Assembly: GCF_030269645.1 (NCBI RefSeq)
Contig: NZ_BSTR01000054.1
Span: 1-53,737, forward strand
Direction of reading: 5' to 3'
Source: Actinokineospora sp. NBRC 105648
GTDB lineage: Bacteria; Actinomycetota; Actinomycetes; Mycobacteriales; Pseudonocardiaceae
DNA: 53,737 nucleotides
The position numbers and the translations under genes are program-made. The notes under the pieces are model-generated. The model did not search any database and was not told where the DNA came from. It saw only the letters and a list, made by a program, of their open reading frames with translations. How positions within the stretch are numbered: the stretch's first letter is position 1; every line of letters begins with the position of its first letter. Below are positions 43,836 to 52,054 of this stretch, piece by piece.

Positions 43836-44782
43836 ACACGCGAGACCTCCCTGGGACGCGCCAGTCGTGGGTCCAGCAGCGGGTAGAGCAGGTCCACCAG
43901 CAGGTTCACCGCCACGAAGAACAGCGCCGCCAGCACGATCACCGCCTGCACCACCGGGACGTCCTGCGCGGTCACCGCCGACGTGGTCACCCGGCCGACG
44001 CCGTCGCGGGAGAACACCGTCTCGGTGATCACCGACCCGGCCAGCAGGTTCCCCGTCACCACGCCTACCAGGGTCAGCGCGGGCAGCGCCGCGTTGCGCA
44101 ACGCGTGTCCGAAGTGGACCCGTGCGCGGCTCGCGCCCTTGGCCGCGACGATCTCGATGTAGGGCTGCTCCAGCTGCGTGCGCAGGCTCTTGGCCAACAC
44201 CTGCCCGACGATGGCGCCGTTGGGCAGCGCCAGCGTGATCGCGGGCAGCACCAGCGAGGAGAACCCCGTCGCGCCGATCGCGGGCACCAGCCCGAGCTGG
44301 AACGAGAAGACCTGGATCAGCACCAGCCCCACCCAGAACGTCGGCAACGACGTCCCCAGCGGCGGCAGCGCCAACAGCAGCCGGGACAGCACGCGCACCC
44401 GGGTGTAGGTGCCGAGCACGGCCACCGTGCCGCCGAAGAGCACCGCCAGCACCAGCGCCAGCCCCGTCACCGCGAGCGTCGGGGGCAGCGCGGTGAGCAC
44501 CATGTGCGTCGCGCCGTCCCCGGTGTTCACCGAGGTGCCGAAGTCACCGTGCAGCGCGGCGAGCAACCGCTTGCCGTAGTGCAGGAGCACCGGGTCGTCC
44601 AATCCGTACTCCGCCCGCAGCGCGGCGATCTCGGCGGGGGACGAGGTCACCCCCGCCTCGGCGGCGCCGAGCTTGGTCAGCACGGCGTCGCCGGGCAGCA
44701 GGTAGAGGATCACGAACGAGAGGGTGAACGCCGCCCACAGCACGACGACCGCGTGCCCCAGCCTCCGGACCACCGGCGGCAT
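43832..44782 (-). CDS. ABC importer permease (DppB-like)
   Basis: 316 residues from ATG that shares one base with the SBP stop. N-terminal LGHAVVVLWAAFTLSFVILY, LLPGDAV, then HYGKRLLAALHGDFGTSV, and EAA loop EIVAAKGASRARVHFGHALR. Six helices. Pairs with the DppC-like gene. Confidence 0.92.
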   Translation of the reverse strand: MPPVVRRLGHAVVVLWAAFTLSFVILYLLPGDAVLTKLGAAEAGVTSSPAEIAALRAEYGLDDPVLLHYGKRLLAALHGDFGTSVNTGDGATHMVLTALPPTLAVTGLALVLAVLFGGTVAVLGTYTRVRVLSRLLLALPPLGTSLPTFWVGLVLIQVFSFQLGLVPAIGATGFSSLVLPAITLALPNGAIVGQVLAKSLRTQLEQPYIEIVAAKGASRARVHFGHALRNAALPALTLVGVVTGNLLAGSVITETVFSRDGVGRVTTSAVTAQDVPVVQAVIVLAALFFVAVNLLVDLLYPLLDPRLARPREVSRV

Positions 44783-46395
44783 CAGGAGACCCAGGCGTCG
44801 AACAGCCGCAGCCGGGAGGACGCCTCGAACTCGACGCCGTGCGCCTTCGGGCCCACCCCGAGCACCTGGGTCAGCTCGAACACCGGGACGGCGTAACCCT
44901 TCTCGACGATGATCCGCTGCGCCCGCTCGGCCGCCGGGCCGCGCACCGCCTCGTCCACGGTGGCCGACTGCTGGTCGAGCACCGTGTCCAGCTCGCCGCC
45001 CGGGGCCAGCTTGGAGCGGTTGGTCGCCTTGGTGGAGAACATCTGTCGCAGGATGTCGGCGTCGGCGCGGGTCACGTTGTACCAGAGGAAGTCGTAGTCA
45101 CCGGCGTTGGTGAGCTTGGTGGTCTCGGCGTTGGTGTGCAGCTCGATCGCCAGGTCGAAGCCGATCTTGCGGAGCTGCTGCTGGAGCAGCTCGAGCACGG
45201 TCTGGTTCTGGTTGAACACCGCGGAGAAGAGCACCGCCGCGCGCAGCCGCTGCCCGTCCTTGACCCGGATGCCGTCCGGCCCGGGCACCCAGCCCGCCGC
45301 GTCCAGCAGCGCCTTCGCGCCGTCCGGGTCGTAGGCGAGCTCCTTGCCCAGGTCGGTGTGCAGCGGGGTCTTGGAGCCCAGGATGCTGGTCGCGGCCTTG
45401 TAGTTCTTGGTCAGCACGGTGTCGGTGACCTCGGCGCGGTTGACGCCCTTGGACACCGCCTGGCGCACCTTCTCGTCGGTGAGCACGCCGCGGGTGGTGT
45501 TCGCCGTCAGGTGGAACACGATCCCCGGGTTGGGGCGCACCGGTTCGGTGAAGCCGCCCGCGGTGAACTGCGGCTCGTCGACCGGCTGCACGTCGGTGAT
45601 CGCGTCGAGCTGCCCGGAGGCCAGGCTGCCGGTGCGCACGCCCGGCTCCGGCACCACCTGGTACTCGATCTTGTCCAGGTAGGCCTCGCCCTGGTGCGCC
45701 CACAGCGGCGAGCCCCACGCGTAGCCCTTGCGCTTGCTCACCACGATCTGCTGGTTGGGCTTGAAGCTGTCGAACACGAACGGTCCGGACCCGATCAGGC
45801 CCTCGCCCTGGCAGCGCTGCTCGGGGGTCTTCTGGTAGGCCGCCGGGGCCAGGATGCCCAGCGACATGGTGGAGCTGGCCTGCAGGAACTGCGCGCTGGG
45901 CGCGGAGAACTCGACCCGGACGGTGCGCGGGTCGACCACCGTGGAGCCCTTGTAGACGGCGAGGTAGCTCGAGGCCAGCGGTGCCTTGGCGGCGAGCTTC
46001 TTCGCCGCGTCGAAGTTGGTGCGGACCGCCTCGGCGTCGACCGGGGTGCCGTCGGCGAAGGTGGCCCCCGAGCGCAGGGAGAAGGTGAACGCCGTCGAGT
46101 CGGGGGAGACCTCCCACTTCTCGGCCAGCCACGGCGTGATCTTGCCGGTGGCCGGGTCCTGGTCGGTGAGCGAGTCGACCAGCTGGCGCCCCACGTTGAG
46201 CGCGGCGTTGGTGCCGACCTGCTGCGGGTCCAGGCAGTCCGGATTGGACGAGATGCCCAGCCGCAGCGTGCCGCCGGGTTTGGGCGCGCCGCCCGCGGCC
46301 GCGGTGTTGTCGGTCGCCCCGGACGCTCCGCACGCGGTGGCGAGCAGGGCCAGCGCGATGACAGGGGTGATCTTCGACAGGGCGTGGCGGGGCAA
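44782..46395 (-). CDS. Peptide/nickel-type solute-binding lipoprotein (SBP_bac_5)
   Basis: 537 residues from TTG 46395; the unusual start is supported by AGGAGG 7 bases upstream and by the signal peptide. Lipobox region ALLATAC with Cys22. SBP family 5 motifs: SLTDQDPATGKITPWLAEKW, FTFSLRSGATFADGTPVDAE and DEKVRQAVSKGVNRAEV. Delivers a ligand to the permeases; facing LLM genes suggest a sulfur- or nitrogen-bearing small molecule, but this is inference. A TAGCGT -10-like box sits 64 bases upstream. Confidence 0.9.
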   Translation of the reverse strand: MPRHALSKITPVIALALLATACGASGATDNTAAAGGAPKPGGTLRLGISSNPDCLDPQQVGTNAALNVGRQLVDSLTDQDPATGKITPWLAEKWEVSPDSTAFTFSLRSGATFADGTPVDAEAVRTNFDAAKKLAAKAPLASSYLAVYKGSTVVDPRTVRVEFSAPSAQFLQASSTMSLGILAPAAYQKTPEQRCQGEGLIGSGPFVFDSFKPNQQIVVSKRKGYAWGSPLWAHQGEAYLDKIEYQVVPEPGVRTGSLASGQLDAITDVQPVDEPQFTAGGFTEPVRPNPGIVFHLTANTTRGVLTDEKVRQAVSKGVNRAEVTDTVLTKNYKAATSILGSKTPLHTDLGKELAYDPDGAKALLDAAGWVPGPDGIRVKDGQRLRAAVLFSAVFNQNQTVLELLQQQLRKIGFDLAIELHTNAETTKLTNAGDYDFLWYNVTRADADILRQMFSTKATNRSKLAPGGELDTVLDQQSATVDEAVRGPAAERAQRIIVEKGYAVPVFELTQVLGVGPKAHGVEFEASSRLRLFDAWVS

Positions 46396-46555
46396 CGGGG
46401 CCTCCTGCGGGGTGTGGCGCAGTCATCGCGCCGGAGCCGGACTTGTCGTGCACCCGTCACGCTAATCGCGCCGCGCACCCCGTCCCACCTGCCGGTTAGG
46501 GCTCCCACACTCCGGTAAGCACCGGGAACACCTTGACCCCGCGCGAGGAAACTGC

Positions 46556-47389
46556 TCAGCCCTTGACCGACCCGGCCAGCCCGCTCACCAGCCTGCGCTG
46601 CACTAGCACGAAGAACACCAGCACCGGGACGGTCATCAGCGTCGACCCGGCCATGATCGCGCCCCAGTCGTTCTGGTCGGGCTTGACGAACACCTGCAGC
46701 GCCAGCGGGAGCGTCTGGTTCTCCGCCGCGGAGATGATGAACGTCTTGGCGAAGAGGAAGTCGTTCCAGGCGTGGATGAAGGAGAGCACGCTGGTGGCCA
46801 CCAACCCCGGCGCCACCAGCGGGAACAGCACCCGGCGCAGGAAGGTGAACCGGCTCGCGCCGTCGAGGGTCGCCGCCTCCTCCAGCTCCACCGGGACCGC
46901 GGCGACGAAGCCGCGCAGCACCCAGATCGAGAACGGCAGGCTGAAAGCCAGGTGCACCAACACCAGTGAGCCCAGGTGGTTGAGCCCGAACGCGGGCACC
47001 GCGTCGCCGACCGAGCGCATCAGGAAGAACAGCGGCACGGTCAGCGCCTCGACCGGGACCATCTGCACCACCAGCAGCATGACCAGCATGGTGGCGCGAC
47101 CGCGGAAGCGGAGCCGGGTGAGCGCGGCGGCGGCCAGGAACGCGATCAGCATGCTCAGGCCGACCACCGCGAGCGCCACCACGACGCTGTTGACGAAGTA
47201 GCGCCCGAAGTCCTGCACCGTGAGTGCGCGCGCGAAGGCGGAAAACGTGGGACGCAGCGTCCACGGTTTGGGAGCAGTCGAGAGCACCTCGTCGGTCGGC
47301 TTGATGGCGGTGAGCACCATCCAGAACAGCGGGAACGCCACCACCGCCGCGATGACCACGGTGATGGCCTCGGCGACGCCCCGCTTCAC
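46556..47389 (-). CDS. Sugar ABC importer permease (MalG-like)
   Basis: 277 residues from GTG (GTGA overlap). N-terminal AITVVIAAVVAFPLFWMVLT, FVNSVVVALAVVGLSMLIAF, and EAA loop ELEEAATLDGASRFTFLRRV, SFIHAWNDFLFAKTFI typical of carbohydrate importer CUT1 permeases. No ATPase gene is nearby; actinomycetes usually share an MsiK-type ATPase. Confidence 0.93.
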   Translation of the reverse strand: MKRGVAEAITVVIAAVVAFPLFWMVLTAIKPTDEVLSTAPKPWTLRPTFSAFARALTVQDFGRYFVNSVVVALAVVGLSMLIAFLAAAALTRLRFRGRATMLVMLLVVQMVPVEALTVPLFFLMRSVGDAVPAFGLNHLGSLVLVHLAFSLPFSIWVLRGFVAAVPVELEEAATLDGASRFTFLRRVLFPLVAPGLVATSVLSFIHAWNDFLFAKTFIISAAENQTLPLALQVFVKPDQNDWGAIMAGSTLMTVPVLVFFVLVQRRLVSGLAGSVKG

Positions 47390-48282
47390 AGGACCTCCCC
47401 CGACCGCTTCAACGCGCGCAGGTAGAACACCGTGACGACCAACAGGACCACGGTCGTCACCACGCCGATCGCCGCGCCCAGGCCGTATTCGGACGCGGCG
47501 AACGCCTGCTGGTAGGCGAAGACGTTGAGCACCAGGTTGCGGCCGGCGATGCCACCGCCGTTGGTCATCACGTACACCTGGGTGAACACCTTGAAGTCCC
47601 AGATGACCGACTGGATGGTGACCACGATCAGCAACGGGCGCAACAGCGGCACCACCACCGAGCGCGCGGTGCGCCAGGCGGAGGCGCCGTCGAGCGTGGC
47701 CGCCTCGAGCACCTCGGTCGGGATCGCCCGGATCCCGGCGTAGAGGGTGATCATCACGAACGGGAACGAGCACCACACCACCTCGGCCGCCACCAGGCCG
47801 AACGCGCTCCACTTGCCGTAGGTCCAGGAGAACCCGTCCAGGCCCAGGACGCTGTTCACCAGACCGAGGTTGGCGTCGAAGAGGAACAGCCAGATCGTCG
47901 AGCCCGCCACCGCCGGGGTCGCCCACGCGCCGAGCGCGGCCAGGAACAGCGTCGTCCTGGCCCACGGCCGCACCCTGGTGGCCAGCACCGCGAGCGCGGC
48001 GCCGACCGCCAGGGTGCCGAGCACGCAGACCGCCGCGAACCCCACGGTCTGGCCGAGCACCGCCCAGAACCGCGCGCTCGCCAGCAGGGCGGTGTAGTTG
48101 CCCAGCCCCAGGAAGACCAGCGGCGCGCCACCGCTGACCTGCTCCTGGCCGTAGTCGTAGAACGAGATGACCACGAGTTGGTACACCGGGTAGACCAGCA
48201 GCGCGCCCAGCACGAGCAGCGCGGGCGCGAGGTAGGCGGCCGCGGTCCGGCCCTGTCCGCGCGCGGCGGGACCCGTGCTCAC
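47386..48282 (-). CDS. Sugar ABC importer permease (MalF-like)
   Basis: 298 residues from GTG overlapping the SBP stop. AAYLAPALLVLGALLVYPVY start and EAA loop EVLEAATLDGASAWRTARSV are characteristic of CUT1 permeases. Six to seven helices. Confidence 0.93.
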   Translation of the reverse strand: MSTGPAARGQGRTAAAYLAPALLVLGALLVYPVYQLVVISFYDYGQEQVSGGAPLVFLGLGNYTALLASARFWAVLGQTVGFAAVCVLGTLAVGAALAVLATRVRPWARTTLFLAALGAWATPAVAGSTIWLFLFDANLGLVNSVLGLDGFSWTYGKWSAFGLVAAEVVWCSFPFVMITLYAGIRAIPTEVLEAATLDGASAWRTARSVVVPLLRPLLIVVTIQSVIWDFKVFTQVYVMTNGGGIAGRNLVLNVFAYQQAFAASEYGLGAAIGVVTTVVLLVVTVFYLRALKRSGEVL

Positions 48283-49562
48283 GAGCCGAAGGCCGCGTCC
48301 ATCGCCTCGGCGGCGGTTCTGGTCGCGGTGTCGACGTCCTTGGCGCCGCTCGCGATCTCCTGCAGCATCGTCGGGAGCACGGCCTGGGCATCGATCTTGG
48401 CCCAGGCCGGGGTCACCGGCACGAACCTGGTGCCGTTGGCCAGGGTCGCGGTGAACGGCTTGAGGAACGGGTCGGCGTCGGCCACCTGCCGCTGCACGTC
48501 GGCGAAGGTGGGCAGGTTGCCCATCGCGTCGTACATCTTGCGCTGGTACTGCTTGCCCGCCAACAGTTGCACGAACTCGGTGGCCAGCGTGCGGCGTTCG
48601 GTGCCGGACAGCACGCCGAGCAGGTTGCCGCCCGCGAAGGCCGGGGCGATGGAGCCAGGAGTCTTGCCGGGCAACGGAACCACGGCGTACTTGCCCGCGG
48701 CGGCGCTGGCGTCGATGGACTTTCGGTTGAAGTCGCCGCCGATGGTCATCGCCGCCTTGCCCGCGCGGAAGTTCTCCACGCTGGCGTCGCCGCCGTTGCC
48801 CGCGCACTGGGCGGGCGGGCAGATGTCGTCGCGCAGCAGCTCGGTGTACGCGGCGACGCCCGCCTTGGCCGCGGGGGAGCCGACGGCGCCGGTGTACTTG
48901 CCGCCCTTGCCCTCGGCGATGTCGCCGCCGTTGGCCCAGACGAACGGCAGCGCGCCGTAGACGTACTTGCCGCCCACGGAGATCCCGAGCAGCTCCGGCT
49001 TGGCGGCGCGTACCCGGCGGGCGAGCGAGGCCAGCTCGTCCAGTGTGGACGGTGGTTGCAGACCCAGCTCGGTGAACACGTCGGTGCGGTAGTAGAGCGC
49101 ACGAACGCCCACGTACCAAGGGATGCCGTAGGTCTTCCCGTCCACTTTGGCCGTGTCTTGGATGCCGGGCACGATGTCCTTGCCGTCGGCCCAGCCCGCC
49201 ACCTGGGTGCCGAGGTCGGCGAACCCACCCGCGGCGACGTAGCCCGCGAGGTCGGTGTTGCCGAACTCGGCGACGTCCGGCGCGCTCTTGCGGTCGCTGA
49301 ACGCGGCCTTGAAGCGCTCGGCCCGGGACTGGACCTGGATGTACTGGACGTCGACGGTGACACCGGGGTGCCCGCCCTGGAACTCGGCGACGGCCTGGGT
49401 GATCACCGTCTCCTTGGCGCCCCGGTTCACCTCGTCGAACAGCCACACCCGCAGCTGCCCGGACCGCTCATCGCCCTGCGGCGTCGCGGGTCCGGACTGC
49501 ACCGGCGCGCACCCGGCCAACGCCAGCGCGGCCAGCGCCGCTGACAACCGTGCCACTCGCAT
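48279..49562 (-). CDS. Sugar-binding lipoprotein (extracellular solute-binding protein family 1)
   Basis: 427 residues from ATG. Signal with lipobox LAGC (Cys18). VTQAVAEFQGGHPGV-like start, APDVAEFGNTDLAGYVAAGG, YGIPWYVGVRALYYRTDVF and MTIGGDFNRKS are typical of CUT1 binding proteins. Operon order binding protein, MalF, MalG is canonical. No sugar hydrolase or LacI regulator is adjacent in the window, although an operator-like palindrome precedes the gene. Confidence 0.93.
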   Translation of the reverse strand: MRVARLSAALAALALAGCAPVQSGPATPQGDERSGQLRVWLFDEVNRGAKETVITQAVAEFQGGHPGVTVDVQYIQVQSRAERFKAAFSDRKSAPDVAEFGNTDLAGYVAAGGFADLGTQVAGWADGKDIVPGIQDTAKVDGKTYGIPWYVGVRALYYRTDVFTELGLQPPSTLDELASLARRVRAAKPELLGISVGGKYVYGALPFVWANGGDIAEGKGGKYTGAVGSPAAKAGVAAYTELLRDDICPPAQCAGNGGDASVENFRAGKAAMTIGGDFNRKSIDASAAAGKYAVVPLPGKTPGSIAPAFAGGNLLGVLSGTERRTLATEFVQLLAGKQYQRKMYDAMGNLPTFADVQRQVADADPFLKPFTATLANGTRFVPVTPAWAKIDAQAVLPTMLQEIASGAKDVDTATRTAAEAMDAAFGS

Positions 49563-49580
49563 CTCGACCCCGTCCCATCG

Positions 49581-49597
49581 GTTGCGTCGAACGCAAC
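49581..49597. promoter_or_regulatory. Operator candidate of the sugar importer
   Basis: GTTGCGT-TCG-ACGCAAC on the minus strand, 7-base arms with 3-base spacer, located 19-35 bases before the binding-protein ATG. A half-site GTTGC recurs about 20 bases further upstream. Consistent with a LacI- or GntR-type repressor site. Confidence 0.5.
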
Positions 49598-49684
49598 GGA
49601 CGTTTCATAGAGAGCAACGTCACGCGATGTTAGGGGCGCCGAGCCGGGGTCGGCAAGGTCTGAACCAATCAGGGATCGATCCGG

Positions 49685-50311
49685 TCAGCCAGTGCCGTAC
49701 GACCTGCGGGCGCGCAACACGGTGTCGTACACGGTGATCCCGTCCCCCTCGTGGCCGCGCGCCTGGCGCGCCCGGGCGTCGACGGCCTGGAGGTCCCAGC
49801 CCGTCAGGTCCAGCAGGTCGACCACCTGCTCAGCGGTGAAGAACATCTCCGGCGCGTGCGGCCGGGCGACCGGCCCGTGCATGTCCTCCGGGTGGTGGGC
49901 GACGATCAGCAGCGTCCCGCCGGGCGCGACGGCGTCGGCCAAGCGCTGGTAGAGCGGGTCGCGGACCGCGGGCGGCAGGTGCAGGAAGTGGGCGGTCACC
50001 AGGTCGAACTCCTGCACGGGCGGAGTCCAGGTGGTCAGGTCGGCGTGCTTCCAGTCGATCTTGCCGCCGACACCGCGGGCGGCTGCGTGCTCAGCCGCCC
50101 GCCGCAGCGCCAGGGTGGCGAAGTCGACCCCGGTGACCCGCCAGCCCCGCTCGGCCAGCCAGATCGAGTCGGCCCCCTCACCGCAGCCCGCGTCCAGGGC
50201 GCGCCCGGGCGTGAGGTCGGCGGTGTCGGTCACCAGGTGTTGGTTCGGCTGCCCACTCCACAGGGCGTCGGCGACGGCGTAGCGCTCTTCCCAAGACTGC
50301 TCGTCGAACAT
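49685..50311 (-). CDS. Class I SAM-dependent methyltransferase
   Basis: 208 residues from ATG. Motif I ALDAGCGEGADSIWLAERGW, post-I VTGVDFATLAL, motif II FDLVTAHFLHL. Similar to thiopurine/TehB-like small methyltransferases. Two bases separate it from the oxidoreductase stop, so they are co-translated; such pairs often protect against electrophiles or toxic oxyanions (inference). Confidence 0.88.
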   Translation of the reverse strand: MFDEQSWEERYAVADALWSGQPNQHLVTDTADLTPGRALDAGCGEGADSIWLAERGWRVTGVDFATLALRRAAEHAAARGVGGKIDWKHADLTTWTPPVQEFDLVTAHFLHLPPAVRDPLYQRLADAVAPGGTLLIVAHHPEDMHGPVARPHAPEMFFTAEQVVDLLDLTGWDLQAVDARARQARGHEGDGITVYDTVLRARRSYGTG

Positions 50312-50313
50312 CT

Positions 50314-51258
50314 TCAGCTCCTCAGGGCGGTGACGGCGAGGGCGGTCTCTTCGTTGATCAGGTCAGCGTTGATCGCCGCTGCCACCGCGGTCCCGGCGGC
50401 AGCGGCACTGATGACCTGCGCCATCGGGTCGGCGACATTCCCCGCCGCCCACACCCCCGGCACCGAGGTCGCCCCGGTCGCGTCGGTGGGCACCCGGGCG
50501 CCGACGACCTCGTCACCGAACACCACGTCCACCACATCGAGCCCCAGCCCCTCGGGCACCCGCGGCACGAACCGCGTCGCCACGGCGACCACCGCGCGCG
50601 GAACGACCACGCCGGTGCTCAACCGCACCCCGGTCACCCGATCGTCCTCGACGTCGAGCGCCACCACCGCACCCTCGACGACGGCGATCCCACGCGCCGC
50701 CAACCGCTCGGCAGCGCTGTCGTCCAGCGGGGGAGCGGTGTGGGCGAAGAAGACGACATCCGCACTCAACTGCCGGAACAGCAACGCTTGATGGACGGAC
50801 ACGGCACCGGTGGCGACCACCCCGATCGGCTGGTCGCGCACCTCCCAGCCGTGGCAGTACGGGCAGTGCACGACATCCCGCCCCCAACGACCCGACAGCC
50901 CCTCGATGTCCGGCAGCCGGTCCACCACCCCGGTCGCCACCACCAACCGGCGGCCCTCCGCGACCCGCCCGTCGGCCAAGGTGACGAGGAACCCGTCGGC
51001 CGTCTTGGTCGCCGAGACGACAGAACCCCCGGTGACCTCCCCGCCGTACGCCTTCACCTCGGCACGCCCGGCCGCGAGCAGCTCACCAGGCGCCACACCG
51101 TCCCGCGAGAGGTAGTTGTGCATGTGCGCGGCAGGCGCGTTACGGGGCTCGCCACCGTCGATGACCAGCACAGACCTCCGCGACCGACCGAGCGTGAGTC
51201 CCGCGCTCAACCCGGCCGCACCACCACCGATGACCACCACGTCGTAGCTCATGTCCAT
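50314..51258 (-). CDS. Thioredoxin reductase-like FAD/NAD(P) oxidoreductase
   Basis: 314 residues from ATG 51258 (ATG 51252 also possible). GGGAAGLSAGLTLGRSRR is the FAD Rossmann motif; HCPYCHGWE carries the redox pair CPYC; ATGAVSVHQAL is the NAD(P) site; VPGVWAAGNVADP closes the fold. Probably leaderless, as the -10 box lies 8-13 bases upstream. Paired with the methyltransferase and divergent from an HTH-cupin regulator. Confidence 0.9.
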   Translation of the reverse strand: MDMSYDVVVIGGGAAGLSAGLTLGRSRRSVLVIDGGEPRNAPAAHMHNYLSRDGVAPGELLAAGRAEVKAYGGEVTGGSVVSATKTADGFLVTLADGRVAEGRRLVVATGVVDRLPDIEGLSGRWGRDVVHCPYCHGWEVRDQPIGVVATGAVSVHQALLFRQLSADVVFFAHTAPPLDDSAAERLAARGIAVVEGAVVALDVEDDRVTGVRLSTGVVVPRAVVAVATRFVPRVPEGLGLDVVDVVFGDEVVGARVPTDATGATSVPGVWAAGNVADPMAQVISAAAAGTAVAAAINADLINEETALAVTALRS

Positions 51259-51265
51259 GCGACCG

Positions 51266-51294
51266 ACTATCCGTCCGGCCGGGCGGCTTGACAA
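51266..51294 (-). promoter_or_regulatory. Promoter of the oxidoreductase-methyltransferase operon
   Basis: TTGTCA (51289-51294) and GATAGT (51266-51271) at a 17-base spacing on the minus strand, predicting transcription from about 51,258, the ATG itself. On the opposite strand TTGACA (51288-51293) overlaps and probably serves the divergent regulator. Confidence 0.65.
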
Positions 51295-51300
51295 ATCCTG

Positions 51301-51315
51301 TTGCCGGAATGGCAA
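51301..51315. promoter_or_regulatory. Operator-like dyad TTGCC-GGAAT-GGCAA
   Basis: A 15-base inverted repeat 10 bases before the HTH-cupin ATG and just upstream of the divergent -35 box. Well placed for the regulator to repress both genes. Confidence 0.5.
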
Positions 51316-51324
51316 ATTGACAGG

Positions 51325-51924
51325 ATGGACTCCCCGCCACCCCTGGACCACGTGCTCGACGCCGTCGGCCCCCGCCTGCGCGCCCTGCGCCAACGCGGGA
51401 ACACCACCCTGGCCCAACTCTCGGCGACCACGGGCATCTCGGTGAGCACCCTGTCCCGCCTCGAGTCCGGGGGCAGGCGCCCGACCCTGGAGTTGCTGCT
51501 CCAACTTGCCCGTGCCCACCAGGTCCCCCTCGACGAACTCGTCGGCACCCCCGCCACCGAGGACCCGCGCGTCACGGCCCGCCCCTTCGTCCGGCACGGC
51601 ATCACGTTCTTCCCACTGACCCGACGCCCGGGCGGCCTGCGCGCCTACAAGGTCCTCTACCCACCCGGCATCCCTGCTGGCGACCCGGAACCCCAGGTCC
51701 ACGAGGGCTACGAATGGACCTACGTCCTCTCCGGCAGACTCCGCCTGATCCTGGGCGAACACGACTTCATCCTCAAGCCGGGCGAAGTGGCCGAATTCGA
51801 CACCCACGTCCCGCACTGGCTCGGCAATCCGGGCACGACCCCGACCGAGACCCTGGCCCTGTTCGGTCCACAGGGCGAGCGGATCCACGTACGAGCACGA
51901 CCCAGGTCCTCCACCGAACCCTGA
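51325..51924 (+). CDS. XRE regulator with cupin sensor domain
   Basis: 199 residues from ATG. HTH at about 20-75 (LAQLSATTGISVSTLSRLES). The cupin half shows QVHEGYEWTYVLSGRLRLIL, then LKPGEVAEFDTHVPHWLGNP, with His/Glu metal ligands in order. Controls the divergent oxidoreductase-methyltransferase pair by position. Confidence 0.9.
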   Translation: MDSPPPLDHVLDAVGPRLRALRQRGNTTLAQLSATTGISVSTLSRLESGGRRPTLELLLQLARAHQVPLDELVGTPATEDPRVTARPFVRHGITFFPLTRRPGGLRAYKVLYPPGIPAGDPEPQVHEGYEWTYVLSGRLRLILGEHDFILKPGEVAEFDTHVPHWLGNPGTTPTETLALFGPQGERIHVRARPRSSTEP

Positions 51925-51929
51925 TACGG

Positions 51930-52054
51930 CAACGGAAAAGGTGCCCTCACCATCCATCCAACCGCAGCGGAAAGGCGCCCTTGCCACCCACCCAAGAGCG
52001 GCGAAAAAGCGCTCTCAACGCCCAAACCGCCCGCAGCGGAAAGGTGCCCTCACC
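51930..52054. repeat. ~34-base imperfect tandem repeat array, split by an IS
   Basis: Units anchored on CGGAAA-type cores at 51933, 51968, 52002 and 52037 (periods 35, 34, 35) with consensus CCGCAGCGGAAAGGTGCCCT then CACC. A fifth degenerate unit (CCGCAGCGG) is at 53,464, and when the IS and its target duplication are removed the spacing is 33. Non-coding. Confidence 0.75.

Noticed and set aside
51930..52054. Short regular repeats considered as a CRISPR array
   Set aside because: Units are contiguous and imperfect without unique spacers, and no cas genes are present.
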